From positions 6,784,451 through 6,848,450 of the forward strand of contig CM053253.1 of NCBI GenBank assembly GCA_028583405.1: a stretch of 64,000 nt of DNA, in the 5' to 3' direction. The stretch is from Pogonophryne albipinna (lineage: Eukaryota; Chordata; Actinopteri; Perciformes; Artedidraconidae). Of this stretch, positions 35,767 to 57,300 are shown piece by piece. The position numbers and the translations under genes were made by a program. A model generated the notes under the pieces. That model was not told where the DNA came from and did not search any database. It saw only the letters and a list, made by a program, of their open reading frames with translations. Position 1 is the stretch's first letter; every line of letters begins with the position of its first letter.

Positions 35767-36536
35767 AAAGGGGGCCTGTTCAGGTTCATATCAGTATGTT
35801 GTGCCTCTACTGTGACAATGTGACATGTTCACATGCTTTAATGTTTCAAAAAGTTGCAGCTGCAGCACCTCTTTTCACCCTCTGTCTGAAACCAGAGCCC
35901 AGTCTGCTCTGATTGGTTAGCTGGTCGGCTCTGTTGTGATTGGTCAACCACTTAGGCTAAGGGGGCGGGACATCTCTATCACGTACAATGTGTTCAAGTG
36001 CGAACGTTACATAGTGAGGACACTATATGTTGCAGAAGTAAACGATAGAATAGAATTGGGAGGGAGGGATGAAACCCTCTTTAATGGTCACACATGCAGA
36101 GCACTCAGCACACTCAGCGAAATGTGTTCTCTGTATTTAACCCTTCCTAGTACCAGGAGTCTAGTACTAGGAGCAGTGGGCAGCTATTGTACAGCGCCCG
36201 GGGAGCAATGCATGTGAGGGGGGAAGGTGGGTGTCCGGTGCCTTGCTCAAGGGCACCACGGGAGGGCAGCAGGTGAACTGGGACATCTCCAAGTAGCAGT
36301 CCACACTCCGTATTTTAGGTCTACAGCTCCCAGTCCAAGCCCCTACTGACTGAGCCACTGCCGGACACTGTCCAACGGAGGCGTTTCAGGAGGGGTTGGG
36401 GGGGGTGGGAGTGTTTGGAAGAGAAACTCCCTCTGAGGGAAAAAGGGATTGTAGCCTTTGTAGACCATTTACATGCACAAAAACCTATATAACACACAAC
36501 AGGAAAGGGAAGACCCACAAAAGCCTAATAGGGTGA
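35767..36536 (+). repeat. Family B dispersed repeat, full length, interrupted
   Basis: The left end AAAGGGGGCCTGTTCAGGTT and right end CACACAACAGGAAAGGGAAG ... AAAGCCTAATAGGG bracket the usual blocks. It is interrupted after GAAGTAAACGA (about 36047) by another repeat and resumes with TCCAACGGAGGCGTTTCAGG (about 36370). Confidence 0.75.
36047..36368. repeat. Retroposon-like insert within a family B copy
   Basis: The wording GTACAGCGCCCGGGGAGCAA, GGTGCCTTGCTCAAGGGCAC, GCAGCAGGTGAACTGGGACA and CTACTGACTGAGCCACTGCC is common to a dispersed fish retroposon. It splits the host repeat cleanly. Confidence 0.65.
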
Positions 36537-36825
36537 GTATGTTAGCTTGCTGGTGTTAGCAACACTTTGCCTGAGCATATCCTTGCAGATGCATTGCTGC
36601 AAATTAATTAAATTATTGATGACTAATATCCTGTAAAACATCTCATTTAGCTCTAAATCAAAGATGAAGAGCAGATATTAGTTACCCCTCAATGAGTATT
36701 GAAGCAGTGATGTAAAAAGGGTGTGGTGGGCGGTAACTTTACAAAACATTACTCATCTTTAAATGATCAGTTTGAATAAAGTGTTGATATATGTCTCTGT
36801 ATATGCATCTGTTTCTGACACATGT

Positions 36826-37054
<229 letters not shown>

Positions 37055-37378
37055 TCAGCTGGTGGCAGTGTGTGTCATGTCTGCGCTGAACAAGGAGTGG
37101 CAGCTGCTCCCCTATCCGTTGGGAAGCTGTGGTTCATGTGGTCTACATGATACTGAGTCTCAGTGGGCTTAGAGCCACGTCTCTGGTTTCTGCATCTGGC
37201 GTATTTGCTGTCAGAGGAATTTTTCCAGAGCATGTATTCTGAGAAAATAACATAAGAAGCAATGTACACTTATTATGGTATTCCTCTTTAAAAGTGCCTT
37301 GAAATGCAATTTTATTGTATTACACTTAATCTCATTGACTTTTCCTCTCTGTCCTTGAATGCTCTGCAGTCCTGGGCC

Positions 37379-46151
<8,773 letters not shown>

Positions 46152-48640
46152 CTGGGCTGAACGTGGAAATGTGCATGTGTCACGCATGTGCAAACTGAGC
46201 ATGTGCATCTATCTACTTCAGAGTGCATGGACAAATATGTGTGAGGGGATGTATGTACAGAAGAACGGGGCAGAAAGCCGGCTGCAATCTGGGTCCAAAG
46301 GGTAAACATCAAGGAGTATCAGTGGGGCAACAAACTCATCAGCAACATTTAGTTCCTGCCTCTTTTCCAAAGTCAGCTCCAACATGCCAGCTGTCAAAAG
46401 ACTCACCTGTGGTATTATTTGTGCATTTTTCATACAGTACTGTGTCATTTTGTCCGTCATTCAAATCACCAACATACTATACACGCCAAGCAGGTTCTTC
46501 TACCTTCCTTGTGTTTCTAAGGAGCCATGGAGATGTGCATTCCCTATGCGCTCTTCCTGCGTTTAAACACCTGACTAATCCTGTCGTGTGTCACCTTCAA
46601 CACTGCAGGTGGCACCAGACAATGACACACAAGACTGCATAGGGGTTAACCATGGGGGGTCCAGAGAATGAATGTTGGATACAAGTGTTGCCCCGCTAAA
46701 AGCACCACTTCAGGATGTCTATATTTACCCCATTTTCTTTGGGACACTATTAAAAATGTGTATGGTCAGTCTGTCTTCCATTTTGCCACTTGAGAAGCAA
46801 CTATTTTGGTATGTACAATAATTTCCCAGGATATTGTGGGTTTCATTTCCTTATTAGACCTGGATCGACTGGAATATATTCAGGTGAACATTGTTATTTT
46901 GTAATCATGCTTCCCCTGTGCTTCATTTCGGCTGGTTTCCAAACTGCTGTGAGATGTAAGAAGAGACTAACACCCTTGATTCTCATAAGAGTGTGTAGTC
47001 TCACTCGCCAATTGGACGATTTGGTTTATCGCTGTGACCAATATACAGCTCAACTCAAAGAAGAGACGAGGCAGGAGTCTGTCCCTCTATTTTCTAATTG
47101 TGACTTTTCTTACAAACAAATGGCTACTGATCACTATTGGTCATCTCAGGATGGAGAAGACTACAATTCTGCTGCAAGGATTTTTGTGTCAACGAAAATC
47201 TCTTTTGTACTCTCTTATACTGCGTAAAAGTGTATTTTACTACTCTGCTTTTCTTACTATGAAGTTTGACTTGTTGTAAGCATTTCCTAAAGGATAATCC
47301 ACTGTTTTGAGATTCTACACCTGTGTACAGCACCGACCGGCTCACCAGCATGGTTTCAAGGCGCTGATTTGTTTTCAAGCATTCAAATTAAAAATCAGGT
47401 GAATCCTACTGTCTCCTTTCAGGTTTGACCTTCATTTATATGAAGAGTTCTATTTTCAATCAGCCTCAGTATTTCCCTAACTAGTGCATCTTTGTGCGCC
47501 ATCGTACACTGGAGATTTGATTTGTTTTCTTTAATACATGAGACAAAGAGTGATATTACTCTGAGTATTGTTATGCCTTCTTCCAGCCTGTAGGAGGCAG
47601 ACCAGGAAGCCCTAGCATGTATAGCAAATCAATTGGCATCGTGAAACTAAATTGTAAATATCCTCAATGCTAATATGTTTGTACATATATATCGTCTTTA
47701 TAATTTATTCCTTTTAAAATAACCCATTGGATTTTGGCATCATTCTTTGAAACGTTAATGTGTATGGTACTTTTATGGGTTAAATAACACCTGACAATAA
47801 CAATATAAATATATATTATACAAACACTTTTTGTGCACGTATTTCTGTGAAACTTATCTTGGTTGAACATTTTCAATATGACTTGAATTGGTGAGGAGAA
47901 CTGCTCTGTATCCCCTGACTCACAGCATTGATTACTTGCCAGAAACGGATCACCCACCCGCATGATTCCCATAAAACAATCACAACCACAAATGATTACA
48001 TCTTGATAATCTCTGAATCACCATGGTGACTGGTAAATGAGCAGGTTTCATTATGGTTTAACATTCTCTGTTTCTCTGGGTACATCTGATGACTAGTTTG
48101 TGTTTGTGTTGCAATCTTTGGCACCTCCACACTTGTTTTAATGGACATGTAAAGCTTGTTGTTCATAAAGCACTACACTCTGTGATTAATGACTCCATAC
48201 AGAAGATGATGTGACTGCCACGGATGAAGGGAGTTTCATTTCTGTGTAGCGTCTACTGTGTCCTGTGGACATGGGCTTATGCCACAATGAATGCATTGAC
48301 CTGCATGGGCGTAGTCAGGTTGGCATCGTGCCCTTCTTTTCCTGACCTGCCCCTCTCACTGAATTCTTATATGAGCAAAGTGCACGAAAAAAAAGATCAT
48401 ATTGTATGTATGTTGCAGCCTTGCTTAAAGTTAAGGGCATTTCCTGTTGGGTATACTGTGGGTCTTCTTTCTGGCTATGCAGATATTTTTTTTAAATCTC
48501 TGGTATTCCTACATTTACTCTTTTCTATTGTATCTAATGGGAATGTTCAGATAAATAGCTCTTTGTTAAATCCTACTGATTATTGTTCAAATTTGAAATG
48601 ACATTTGAATAAAATTTGTATATTGCCAACTGTATCCTTC
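46152..48640 (+). other. src: src 3' untranslated region
   Basis: No coding similarity after the stop. The first canonical AATAAA downstream is at 48608, implying a 3' UTR of about 2.5 kb. An open frame at 46790-47227 has no recognisable domain. Confidence 0.55.
48608..48613 (+). terminator. src: Likely src poly(A) signal
   Basis: AATAAA in TTTGAATAAAATTTG. Others follow at about 48885 and 48973, so the end may vary. Confidence 0.5.
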
Positions 48641-49038
48641 GTGTTTATCAACTGAATGAATGTGGTTCCTAAAATCAGGACGACATCGCTGAGATTATGT
48701 TTGAAATGAGTCAAGTCGATGATCAAAGGTTCATACAGCTGCAGAATAATGCATATTGTAAACTATCTAATCCACAATTATCATTAGTAGGCTAATGATC
48801 ATTTGTGGAAAGTGAGCTTGCTATTATCAAAGCATGATTAGACCCAAGTATACGTTAATGTTATTAATACTGATTTGAAAAAGAAATAAATATTTATTTT
48901 AGAATTATGTTTTTGTATATCAATTTGGTAGTTTTTCTTGATTTCTGATTCTGAAAAAACATTAAACAGGGAATAAAGAAAGGAACATCAGTATTGTTGT
49001 TGTTATAATTTTAGATTTGAAGATACCAAAGCCCTCAT

Positions 49039-50197
49039 CAGTGGCAGATTTAGGATTGTAGGAGATCCGGGGCTTAGCCCAGGAGTTGTTGGGGGGGGGG
49101 GGTGCAGGGGTACAGTGCTACCCCTGCCTGGGGGTGGACCGAACATCCTTTAGGGGGGTCGTCGCCTCCTCTGGGGGGGTCCGGGGGCATGCTCCCCCGG
49201 GAAGATTTTTTTTTAAATATTGAAGTTAAAAGCATCAATCTGGTGCACTTTGAGAGCAACATTAACCCTACCTTAATAACACCTTAAAGCGGACAAAAGG
49301 CACTGGAGAACACTCATTAACACCCTTTAATGAAGCAAACTAATGCCTTAACTCACTCAAACAGTTGTTTACTTATTAAGGTGAAACGAATGTGCGTAGA
49401 GTTTTAAAGGATGCGGATAGTCTCACCTTGATTCTGGCGCATTGCTTATCGTTTTATAGATCTATTCTCATCCACCATCTTTGTTTGTGACGTAAAAAAT
49501 TTGTAAGAGTCACGTTTCTGAATCGGACACTCTGATGCAGTCACAGCCAATCGGAGTCTGATTCAGAGGGTTGACTGTCAGTTCTGTTGTTATGTGTACT
49601 GAAACGAGAGCCGGTATAATTCCACGCGCGAAAACAAAATAAAAAATGGAATACGTTATTTTAGTGTCTTAAAAGTAGACTGAGGTATGAAGGGGTAACG
49701 TTACATCTTAGGATAATTTTCCTAAGTCATGTTCTGTATACATACTAACATATAAGGGTATACTTAGTGTGGTTACTCCATGTTTACTAACTATAACATT
49801 AACGTTACATCACTCTTTTTCACTTCTTACTCAGTCAGCCAGAGTGCAGATATCACCATTAGATTCACAAACCTGAAACATCATCCATTTCTTCACTGCT
49901 GGTGATGACATTGTTGTCAGCTGCTGATACTGCTGCTGCTTGTGGCGCCTGCTTCAATGACAATAACTTTCTAATATCCATAACTGTATAGGCTATTAGC
50001 TTAAAACTCGTCAGGCACGGAAGGATCACTTCTACTTCAGGGCAGGCTACGCAGTACGCAGGCTAATGTCCCGCAGCGGATGCCTCTCTGGTGGACTCCG
50101 GTACTGCACATTACTCCCGAGACGTTTAAAAAAACATCCATTTTCAGAAAACATCCGGGGCTTGAGCCCAAGTAGCCACCCCCTAGCGCCGCCACTG
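49039..50197. mobile_element. hAT-type element between src and mical1, 1159 bp
   Basis: Ends are CAGTGGCAGATTTAGG...CTAGCGCCGCCACTG, with subterminal CATCCGGGGCTTGAGCCCA at the right matching the complement side of GATCCGGGGCTTAGCCCA at the left. Flanked by a perfect 8-bp duplication GCCCTCAT (49031-49038 and 50198-50205). No transposase frame. Confidence 0.9.
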
Positions 50198-50205
50198 GCC
50201 CTCAT

Positions 50206-50440
50206 GTATCAGTGATTCCTACATATCCTCAGGCTAATCGTATCAGCTAACCCCACCCGGTGCTCGCGCGCTGTGTGTAGAATTACCAGAAAGTCCCGGA
50301 AGAGGCTCCTCGTGCAGAACAGAGCGAGGTGCAGGTGAGCGCTCACGCACCATGTACCTGTACACAAAGAGAAACAACATGGAAACAACAGCCAGGATAC
50401 AGTTTAATGGAAACCGGGATCAAACACGACTTCGTAGCAG
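50206..50440 (+). promoter_or_regulatory. Candidate mical1 promoter and untranslated first exon
   Basis: GC-rich, with CGCGCGC and several CpG, directly after the hAT element. Two donors are seen: GTGCAG|gtgagc (50334/50335) and GTAGCAG|gtaaag (50440/50441). mical1 needs an upstream untranslated exon because its ATG exon starts with an acceptor at 54064. Which donor is used is unknown. Confidence 0.4.
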
Positions 50441-51156
50441 GTAAAGGACGCATTTTACTCCCCGAAACGGTCCATGTTTAACTATTAAGGAGTACATATT
50501 GTGTTGCTTGTTTTTCCATTGTAAGGAAGGCGGTTTTTTTTTTTTTTTTTTGTGAGTTGTCTTAAAAGTTGTGTAGCATAACACAAGGCTGGGGCTTTCT
50601 CTTTAGCTAAGATTAATGATTTAACTGATAATTCTCGTTTTATAATTGCTATTTTTATGTTGCCCTGTTTTCACTGTTTCTTTAACTTCAATCAATTTAT
50701 TCTCCCAATTTAGGTCAGTACAGTTTTTATTACATATAGTTAAACCAAGTTTGCTGTGGAAATTCTTTGCTTCTTCCTAGTAAACTCCCACTGTAAAATA
50801 TGTCTTCATGTATGAATAAATGTGTTGGTATTACAGCTCTATGTAAGCCATATTTTCTGTCCACATATGTCAGCTCTGTTGGCTTTCTGCTGTATCTGGC
50901 TGCTAGCTCTTGGTAACATGTTGTGACTGCAACCTGCTTCAGTACCACGCCTTCCTGTTCATTTGCCAGCTTCCTATCATTGTGTGGTCTTATATCATTG
51001 CAAAGGGTAGGTTTTAATGTCTCACTGCAACCCTGTTGAAGCCAGATTAAAAGCAGGAAATCCTAATTGTATTTATTCCCCTGCTGCTCCTGTATGCCCC
51101 TCTCAATCTGTTTGTTCTCTGTCTGTCTTTCTATGTCTGTCTCCAAAACCTGCCAG

Positions 51157-51238
51157 GCTGCAGATCGGTGTGTGATCCAACATCCTGATACACACAGCGT
51201 AACCAAACACAGTGCACAGAGCTTACCCATGAGATAAG
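51157..51238 (+). other. Possible extra untranslated exon of mical1
   Basis: Acceptor-like aaaacctgccag and a strong donor GATAAG|gtgagt bracket 82 nt with no long frame. Inference only. Confidence 0.25.
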
Positions 51239-51274
51239 GTGAGTCAATCCAATCCAATCAACTGGCACTGGGCA

Positions 51275-51708
<434 letters not shown>

Positions 51709-52960
51709 ATCAGAGCAGAGTCAAAAATACAGCAGCCTCCTTGAGAATTAGATAAAAGACGATCTTCCAAGTTATTTTTAGGTTTGACAGTTTGTCTCGT
51801 CTTCACAGGCCGTTTTTATTCTTACAAAATGTTGTCTTATTGTCAGAACACTGGCTCCATTTACAGCGTGTGAGCAGATTGCACCTTGATGCAATCTGGA
51901 TTAATAATTTCTGACCAAAGATAGCTCAACTCTGTAAATGCCAGGAAGCTTATTTGCTTTCTCTTTTAGGCTAAACGTTTCTATTCATGGGTATCAGAAC
52001 TAAAATATCCTTCAAAAGTCTAACATTTTAAACACCTCTGGATGCTCATGAACAATTTTAATGATGTTCACCTAAACTGTACTTTCATGTTCCAGCCTCT
52101 GTGTCGGGACACTGTGTGCCCTTAAGGACTCAAGCATTGTTTGTCTCTGCGTTTATTGCAGGTAGTAACTTTTGTTTGAGTAATTGGAACCATGTGCAAC
52201 ACAGGCAATACATTTTAAGACCGAGAAGAGCTTTAGTAATCTTTGTTTGCATTAGAGTCATCATTATGCTCTTTCTCAGTGAATATCTACACAAAACATT
52301 GGTTAAGGGAGGATGTTGTTCTTAATAGAAGCTGAAATGCATTTTTCTTCAGGTCCACAAGCACACACACGTAGCAGCAGCAGCTGTAATTATAGAGTGT
52401 GTCTCAGGTGGAGGCCAGAGGCTGCAGATTCAGCAGCAGAGGGGGAGTTGTTGTGAGAGAAATGTTACCATCAGGAAATGATGCATGATGCAGCATGACA
52501 GTTGGTTACCGGAATTGTCAGCCACAACTTATATACACTGTTTGCATGTTTTGCAACTCATTTCAATACATTGCTGCAAAAAAAGTGTTAAAATGGTGCT
52601 TCATGCAGTGCTCTTATTATTTCAGGGTGATATTTACGTAAAAGATTAACTGAAAATAACCCACCTTAGGTAAATGTTAACATAGATTATGTGTACGAGC
52701 TCATATTGATTTCTAAAGGTTTCCTATCAATAGAAAGGTGATTATTGGAAAAAATTCACGCTATATTTGTTTTGTCTTTTTAATTGTGTAGACATTGTCT
52801 TTAAAGCTACTTTACTTACTAAAGTGTGTTGTTCCAACTTAAGTAAGGATGAAGTATATTTCTATTCATTCTACATTTCAGTGTAGAGCCACGTCAGTTA
52901 GTCAATAGACGGGGAACTTATCTGCATCTGACTGATTTTAAATGTCATTTTCTTAATGTC
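51709..52960. other. mical1 5' intron, unannotated
   Basis: AT-rich, nothing recognised. Confidence 0.35.
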
Positions 52961-52964
52961 TTTC

Positions 52965-53035
52965 ATTTTTTGTAAAGCACTTTGAATTGCCTTGTGTTGA
53001 AAAGTGCTATATAAATAAACGTGCCTTGCCTTGCA
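52965..53035. repeat. Fish LINE/SINE tail-like fragment
   Basis: GTAAAGCACTTTGAATTGCC and AAAAGTGCTATATAAATAAA form the tail wording of dispersed vertebrate retroposons. Confidence 0.55.
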
Positions 53036-53384
53036 GCTATTAATACATGAATGGTTGTTTCCTGGCTCTCAAATGGGATACTTTACTGCCTGTCCTTTTC
53101 TTAGATTTAACTGGCTTTGGACTTTAGGTTGTGTAAAGCAAGATATCTGAACGTCATGTTGGCTGTTATTAATTCTGATAACTGTTTTTCTTAGTTTTGA
53201 TAGAACAAACCATTAATCAAATAAGGGAGAAAATAATCTGCAGATGAATCTATGAAAGATATCCTCAGTTGCAGCTCTACTTCTTGTTTTAGTTTTCAGT
53301 CAAATAATAAATTCATGGTGCTTAATTACTCTGAACTGCACGCATTTTTCAGCGGTGTGATACATACCAATGTCATTAAATCCA

Positions 53385-53575
53385 ACTTTTATTTATATAG
53401 CACTTAAGCATAATGAAAGGTGTTTCACAAACTAAAAACAAAACAATATATAAAGACTAACCCATTAGTTCATAAAAGAGCAACACTTTTCAGTCATACA
53501 AAGCACTTAATACCCACATAACTTAATATAAAAAGACGTAAATACAATTTAAAAAAAAAAAAAGCTTAAGGCTCT
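53385..53575. repeat. Fish retroposon 3'-end-like repeat
   Basis: CCAACTTTTATTTATATAGC and GGTGTTTCACAAACTAAAAA resemble the heads at 24205 and 55450. Confidence 0.5.
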
Positions 53576-54116
53576 GACTGGTCTCTTAAAGCTATTCTGC
53601 CAATGCAAGACATTCTCATTAATAGTAGCTTTTATTTTAAATCATATCACATATAGTTGTTCTTGTTTGGTTGAGTAGTTACATCCCCAATTAGTTTTTA
53701 GCCGTATGTTTCCATTGAACTGTGTGTTTGTCGGTACTGACTGACTAACTAAGTAATGACAGGCGCCCCTGCTGAGGCTGTGTGAGGATGACACAACAGC
53801 TGTGGGAGGGCTGTTCAGTTAAGAGCTGTAAAAAAAAGATACCACAGAAACCACATTGAGGAAGTTAGTAATGACTCATCTGTCCGTGTCCAACACATTT
53901 AGACATCTGGACTATAATTAGAGGGACAGGAGCTTTACCAAAGAAGGTAGAAGCACCAATGTTAACAACAAGGACTTTGTAACCCTTTGATCATTAACAC
54001 TAATCTGATCACAATTATTTCCAGGTAGGAAGTTCTTAAAAACCTGATTGAACCTCTTTTACAGTTAACCATCAGAGGGAGCACCCGGAAGGACTGAACA
54101 GTCGTCGTTCTCCACG

Positions 54117-54374
54117 ATGGCGAACCAGGACGCCGACAACCCTTCACACGCCTCGTTTGAGAACTTCGTCCTAGCCCAGACTTGTAAGGATGTGAAGCAT
54201 CACTTCGCTGTGCTCTGCAAGCAGCTGAATCTCAACCCTAAGGAGTTCGGGAGTTTCTACATCAGGTTAAAAGAAAAGCTAAACTACTGGAAGGCCAAAG
54301 CCCTGTGGAAGAGGCTGGACCAAAGAGCCGCTCACACGGATTACCAGCAAGGACAAGTCTGCACCAAAAACAAG
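54117..54374 (+). CDS. mical1: mical1 coding exon 1
   Basis: Residues 1-86. The exon begins at 54065 after ttttacag, with 52 nt of 5' UTR before the ATG; donor CAAG|gtaggg. Ends in [11 protein letters not shown]. Confidence 0.95.
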
Positions 54375-57300
54375 GTAGGGGGAACCAGTGAATAATCGTT
54401 CTCTTTAGATTATATATATATATATATATATATATATTCATTTTTCTTTCCCATGATGACTATAAATAAATAAATGTTCCTTCCTATTTTCTTCTATTTT
54501 CATTTTGTGTTTTTTTTCATTTGACCCATACTGAACAGTGTCAGCGGGGACCTTTTGGCCTCCCATGATCAGGGCTGTCCACATTTCAAAAAGTATAATG
54601 GAATATGGCCCCAAAATGAAACTTGTGCTTTTCTAATATTGTATTTCTTAAATATATATGTTAACATATATTACACAGTAGTATTCACGTGTTAATAAGC
54701 CACATTAATTCAGTCAATTTAAGTTTAAAACATTTTCAAACATATCTTTGTTGATTTAAAAAAAAAGAAAGACCAATGACTTATTACAAGCTAGAGATAC
54801 ACCCTTCATATTTCCCCTTATTATAAGCAATCTGAGGCTTCTGTTTTAAGGAATGAGCTGCCACCAATATAAATGAAACCCTATGGAGACCTGTATTCGT
54901 ATCATCAAGCACAATTGACTTGCATTTGATTGATTTTGATAATTGAAAACTTAACTCTTGAGGCTATATGCCATGTACCTTTGTATATTTTTCTGTATGT
55001 GGCGCTCAGTGAAAAGAGTTTGGACACCCCTGATGTACATGCTGATTCTGGAGAGGGGGAAAAGGAACAATACAAATATATAACTGAAAACTGCCCTTTT
55101 TACCTTTTGTAATACTTGGTTGGGATTGGATCATGTATGAGTCATTGTCCATTCCTCCTCTTATCATGCTAAACTTTTGGCCCTTACTGATGATTAGATT
55201 AAGACTGACCTTGTTCTTTCCTATTGGATTAATATAATGACACACTTTTAAGAAACTCTGAAAAACAAGGCTGCAAATGAAAAAAAATGAAAACTTGAGT
55301 ATAAAATAAAATCGATATAGCCTATTAAAACATTGTGCAAGCCTTCAAAACGTAGTCTCAAACCTTGTTATTAGATGTCATGCTTTTAATCACTATTCTA
55401 TATTCATGCCATCATTTCAAGGTTGTACTAATCGGCTCATTTAATAATAATACATTTCATTTATATAGCACACTTGAAAAACAACGTCATCTCAAGGTGC
55501 TTCACAATGCTATAAGGAGAAAATAATAAAACAAAACAAATACAAAGTTATCTAAGGAGCATATAGAATAAAATATGGTCATTTAAAGAAATGATAAAGG
55601 TTAGAGTAAAGGACAGTCAGTAAAATGCGGTGCAGAACAGGTGGGTCTTTACATTTAGGGTAATGCATGCTTTGTTCTGTCGTGACGCCAACCCAAACAA
55701 CAACGTTTCCTCATTTTCTGATTGCCATCTTATCATCTGTCCTGTCTGTTTGTCTCTCTCTCAGTGCCTGGTGCTGGGGGCGGGGCCATGTGGGCTGCGG
55801 ACGGCCATCGAGCTGGCGCTGCTGGGGGCTCAGGTGCTGGTGCTGGAGAAGAGAGAGTCTTTCTCCAGGAACAATGTCCTCCACCTGTGGCCCTACACCA
55901 TCTGCGACCTGCGCAGTCTCGGAGCCAAGAAGTTCTACGGGAGATTCTGCACGGGGTCTCTGGATCACATCAGTGAGTGGCTAATGGTGGTCCTGTAGTG
56001 TGAACCAGGTTTTGTTTTTTTATAAGGGCTAAATTCATTTGGTTCAGTGATCAACAGAAAAATAATAATTGTTTGAGATAATGTATGGCATGTAAACAGT
56101 TTGGGAGTTTGAAATGGATTGAATAGCCTTATTGCATCAACAGGGCAATAACAAGGCCATACTTTACGACTATGCTTTTGAAAATGTTGGAATAGGTTTC
56201 CTAAAATGTGATCATCAAAGTCTGTTCAGAGATCTGTATTATGCTGGATATATGTACAAAAAAGTTGTAGGATTGTCAAACAATGTCAATTCCTGAAAAG
56301 GCAGGAATGAACACTGTTAATTGATGCATTAATAATATGATAATTGATCAGCTACAGTATAGTTTTGACAATGAACATCTTAAGTCCCAAGCTCCTCCAA
56401 CAATGCAACATGAACATACATAAACAATCAAAAAAACAACAAAAAAACACCAACATAAAACAATGCAGTGTTGGAGAGGAGCTCGAGACACGGCAGCCAT
56501 CTGAAACATTACATTGGCCTTCAGTTTCCATGAACTTCCTGTTTGCATCACTGACTGTATTTGGTACCTTGAATACCTCCCACATTAAATACTATTGTGT
56601 GTTTTCAGGCATCCGTCAGCTGCAGTTGATCCTGCTGAAGGTGTCCCTTCTCCTCGGGGTGGAGGTGCACACAGGAGTGGAGTTTCAGGGCTTGATTGAG
56701 CCCTCAGGAGAAAAAGGTACTAACATCTGTCAACCAGCAATCTCTTTCCTTGCCCTCTCTTTCATCAGTTGTTATTATGAACCAGCAGTATGTAAAGCAG
56801 TAGAGTTATTAACAAAGTTTCATGTGTTTCTGCAGGTTGGATGGCCAAGCTGCAGCCTGGTTCTCACCCTGCTTCTACTTTCGAGTTTGACGTCTTTATC
56901 TCGGCTGGAGGAGGCAGGTTCGTCCCTGATGGTGAGACAACACTGTGAACCACTTCTGTTCTTACCATTGCACTTGAAGACACAAAGATCTGCATTTAGA
57001 TATTGTGCAAGAATTGACTGTTAAACACAGTCACCAACTTCCTCAAGTAGTGATATACAGATAACAAGATGTATCAGCCCCTATTGTTTTCTTTCCCACT
57101 CTATCAGGTTTCAGGCATAAGGAGCTGAGAGGCAAGCTGGCTATCGGCATCACAACCAACTTCATCAACAGACACACGGCTGAGGAGGCTCAAGTAGCAG
57201 AGATCAGCGGTGTGGCTCGCATTTACAACCAGAAGTTCTTCCAGGAGCTGCACACTGAGATGGGTAGGCATCCAAACAGCAGTGTCACGTACAGCAGCTC

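Noticed and set aside
46790..47227. 145-aa frame downstream of src
   Set aside because: Lies in the src 3' UTR, has no recognisable domain and AT-rich codon use.
50351..50440. Short frame beginning MYLYTKRNN before a donor, as a coding first exon of mical1
   Set aside because: The conserved MICAL N-terminus starts at 54117, and no in-frame link to it is shown.
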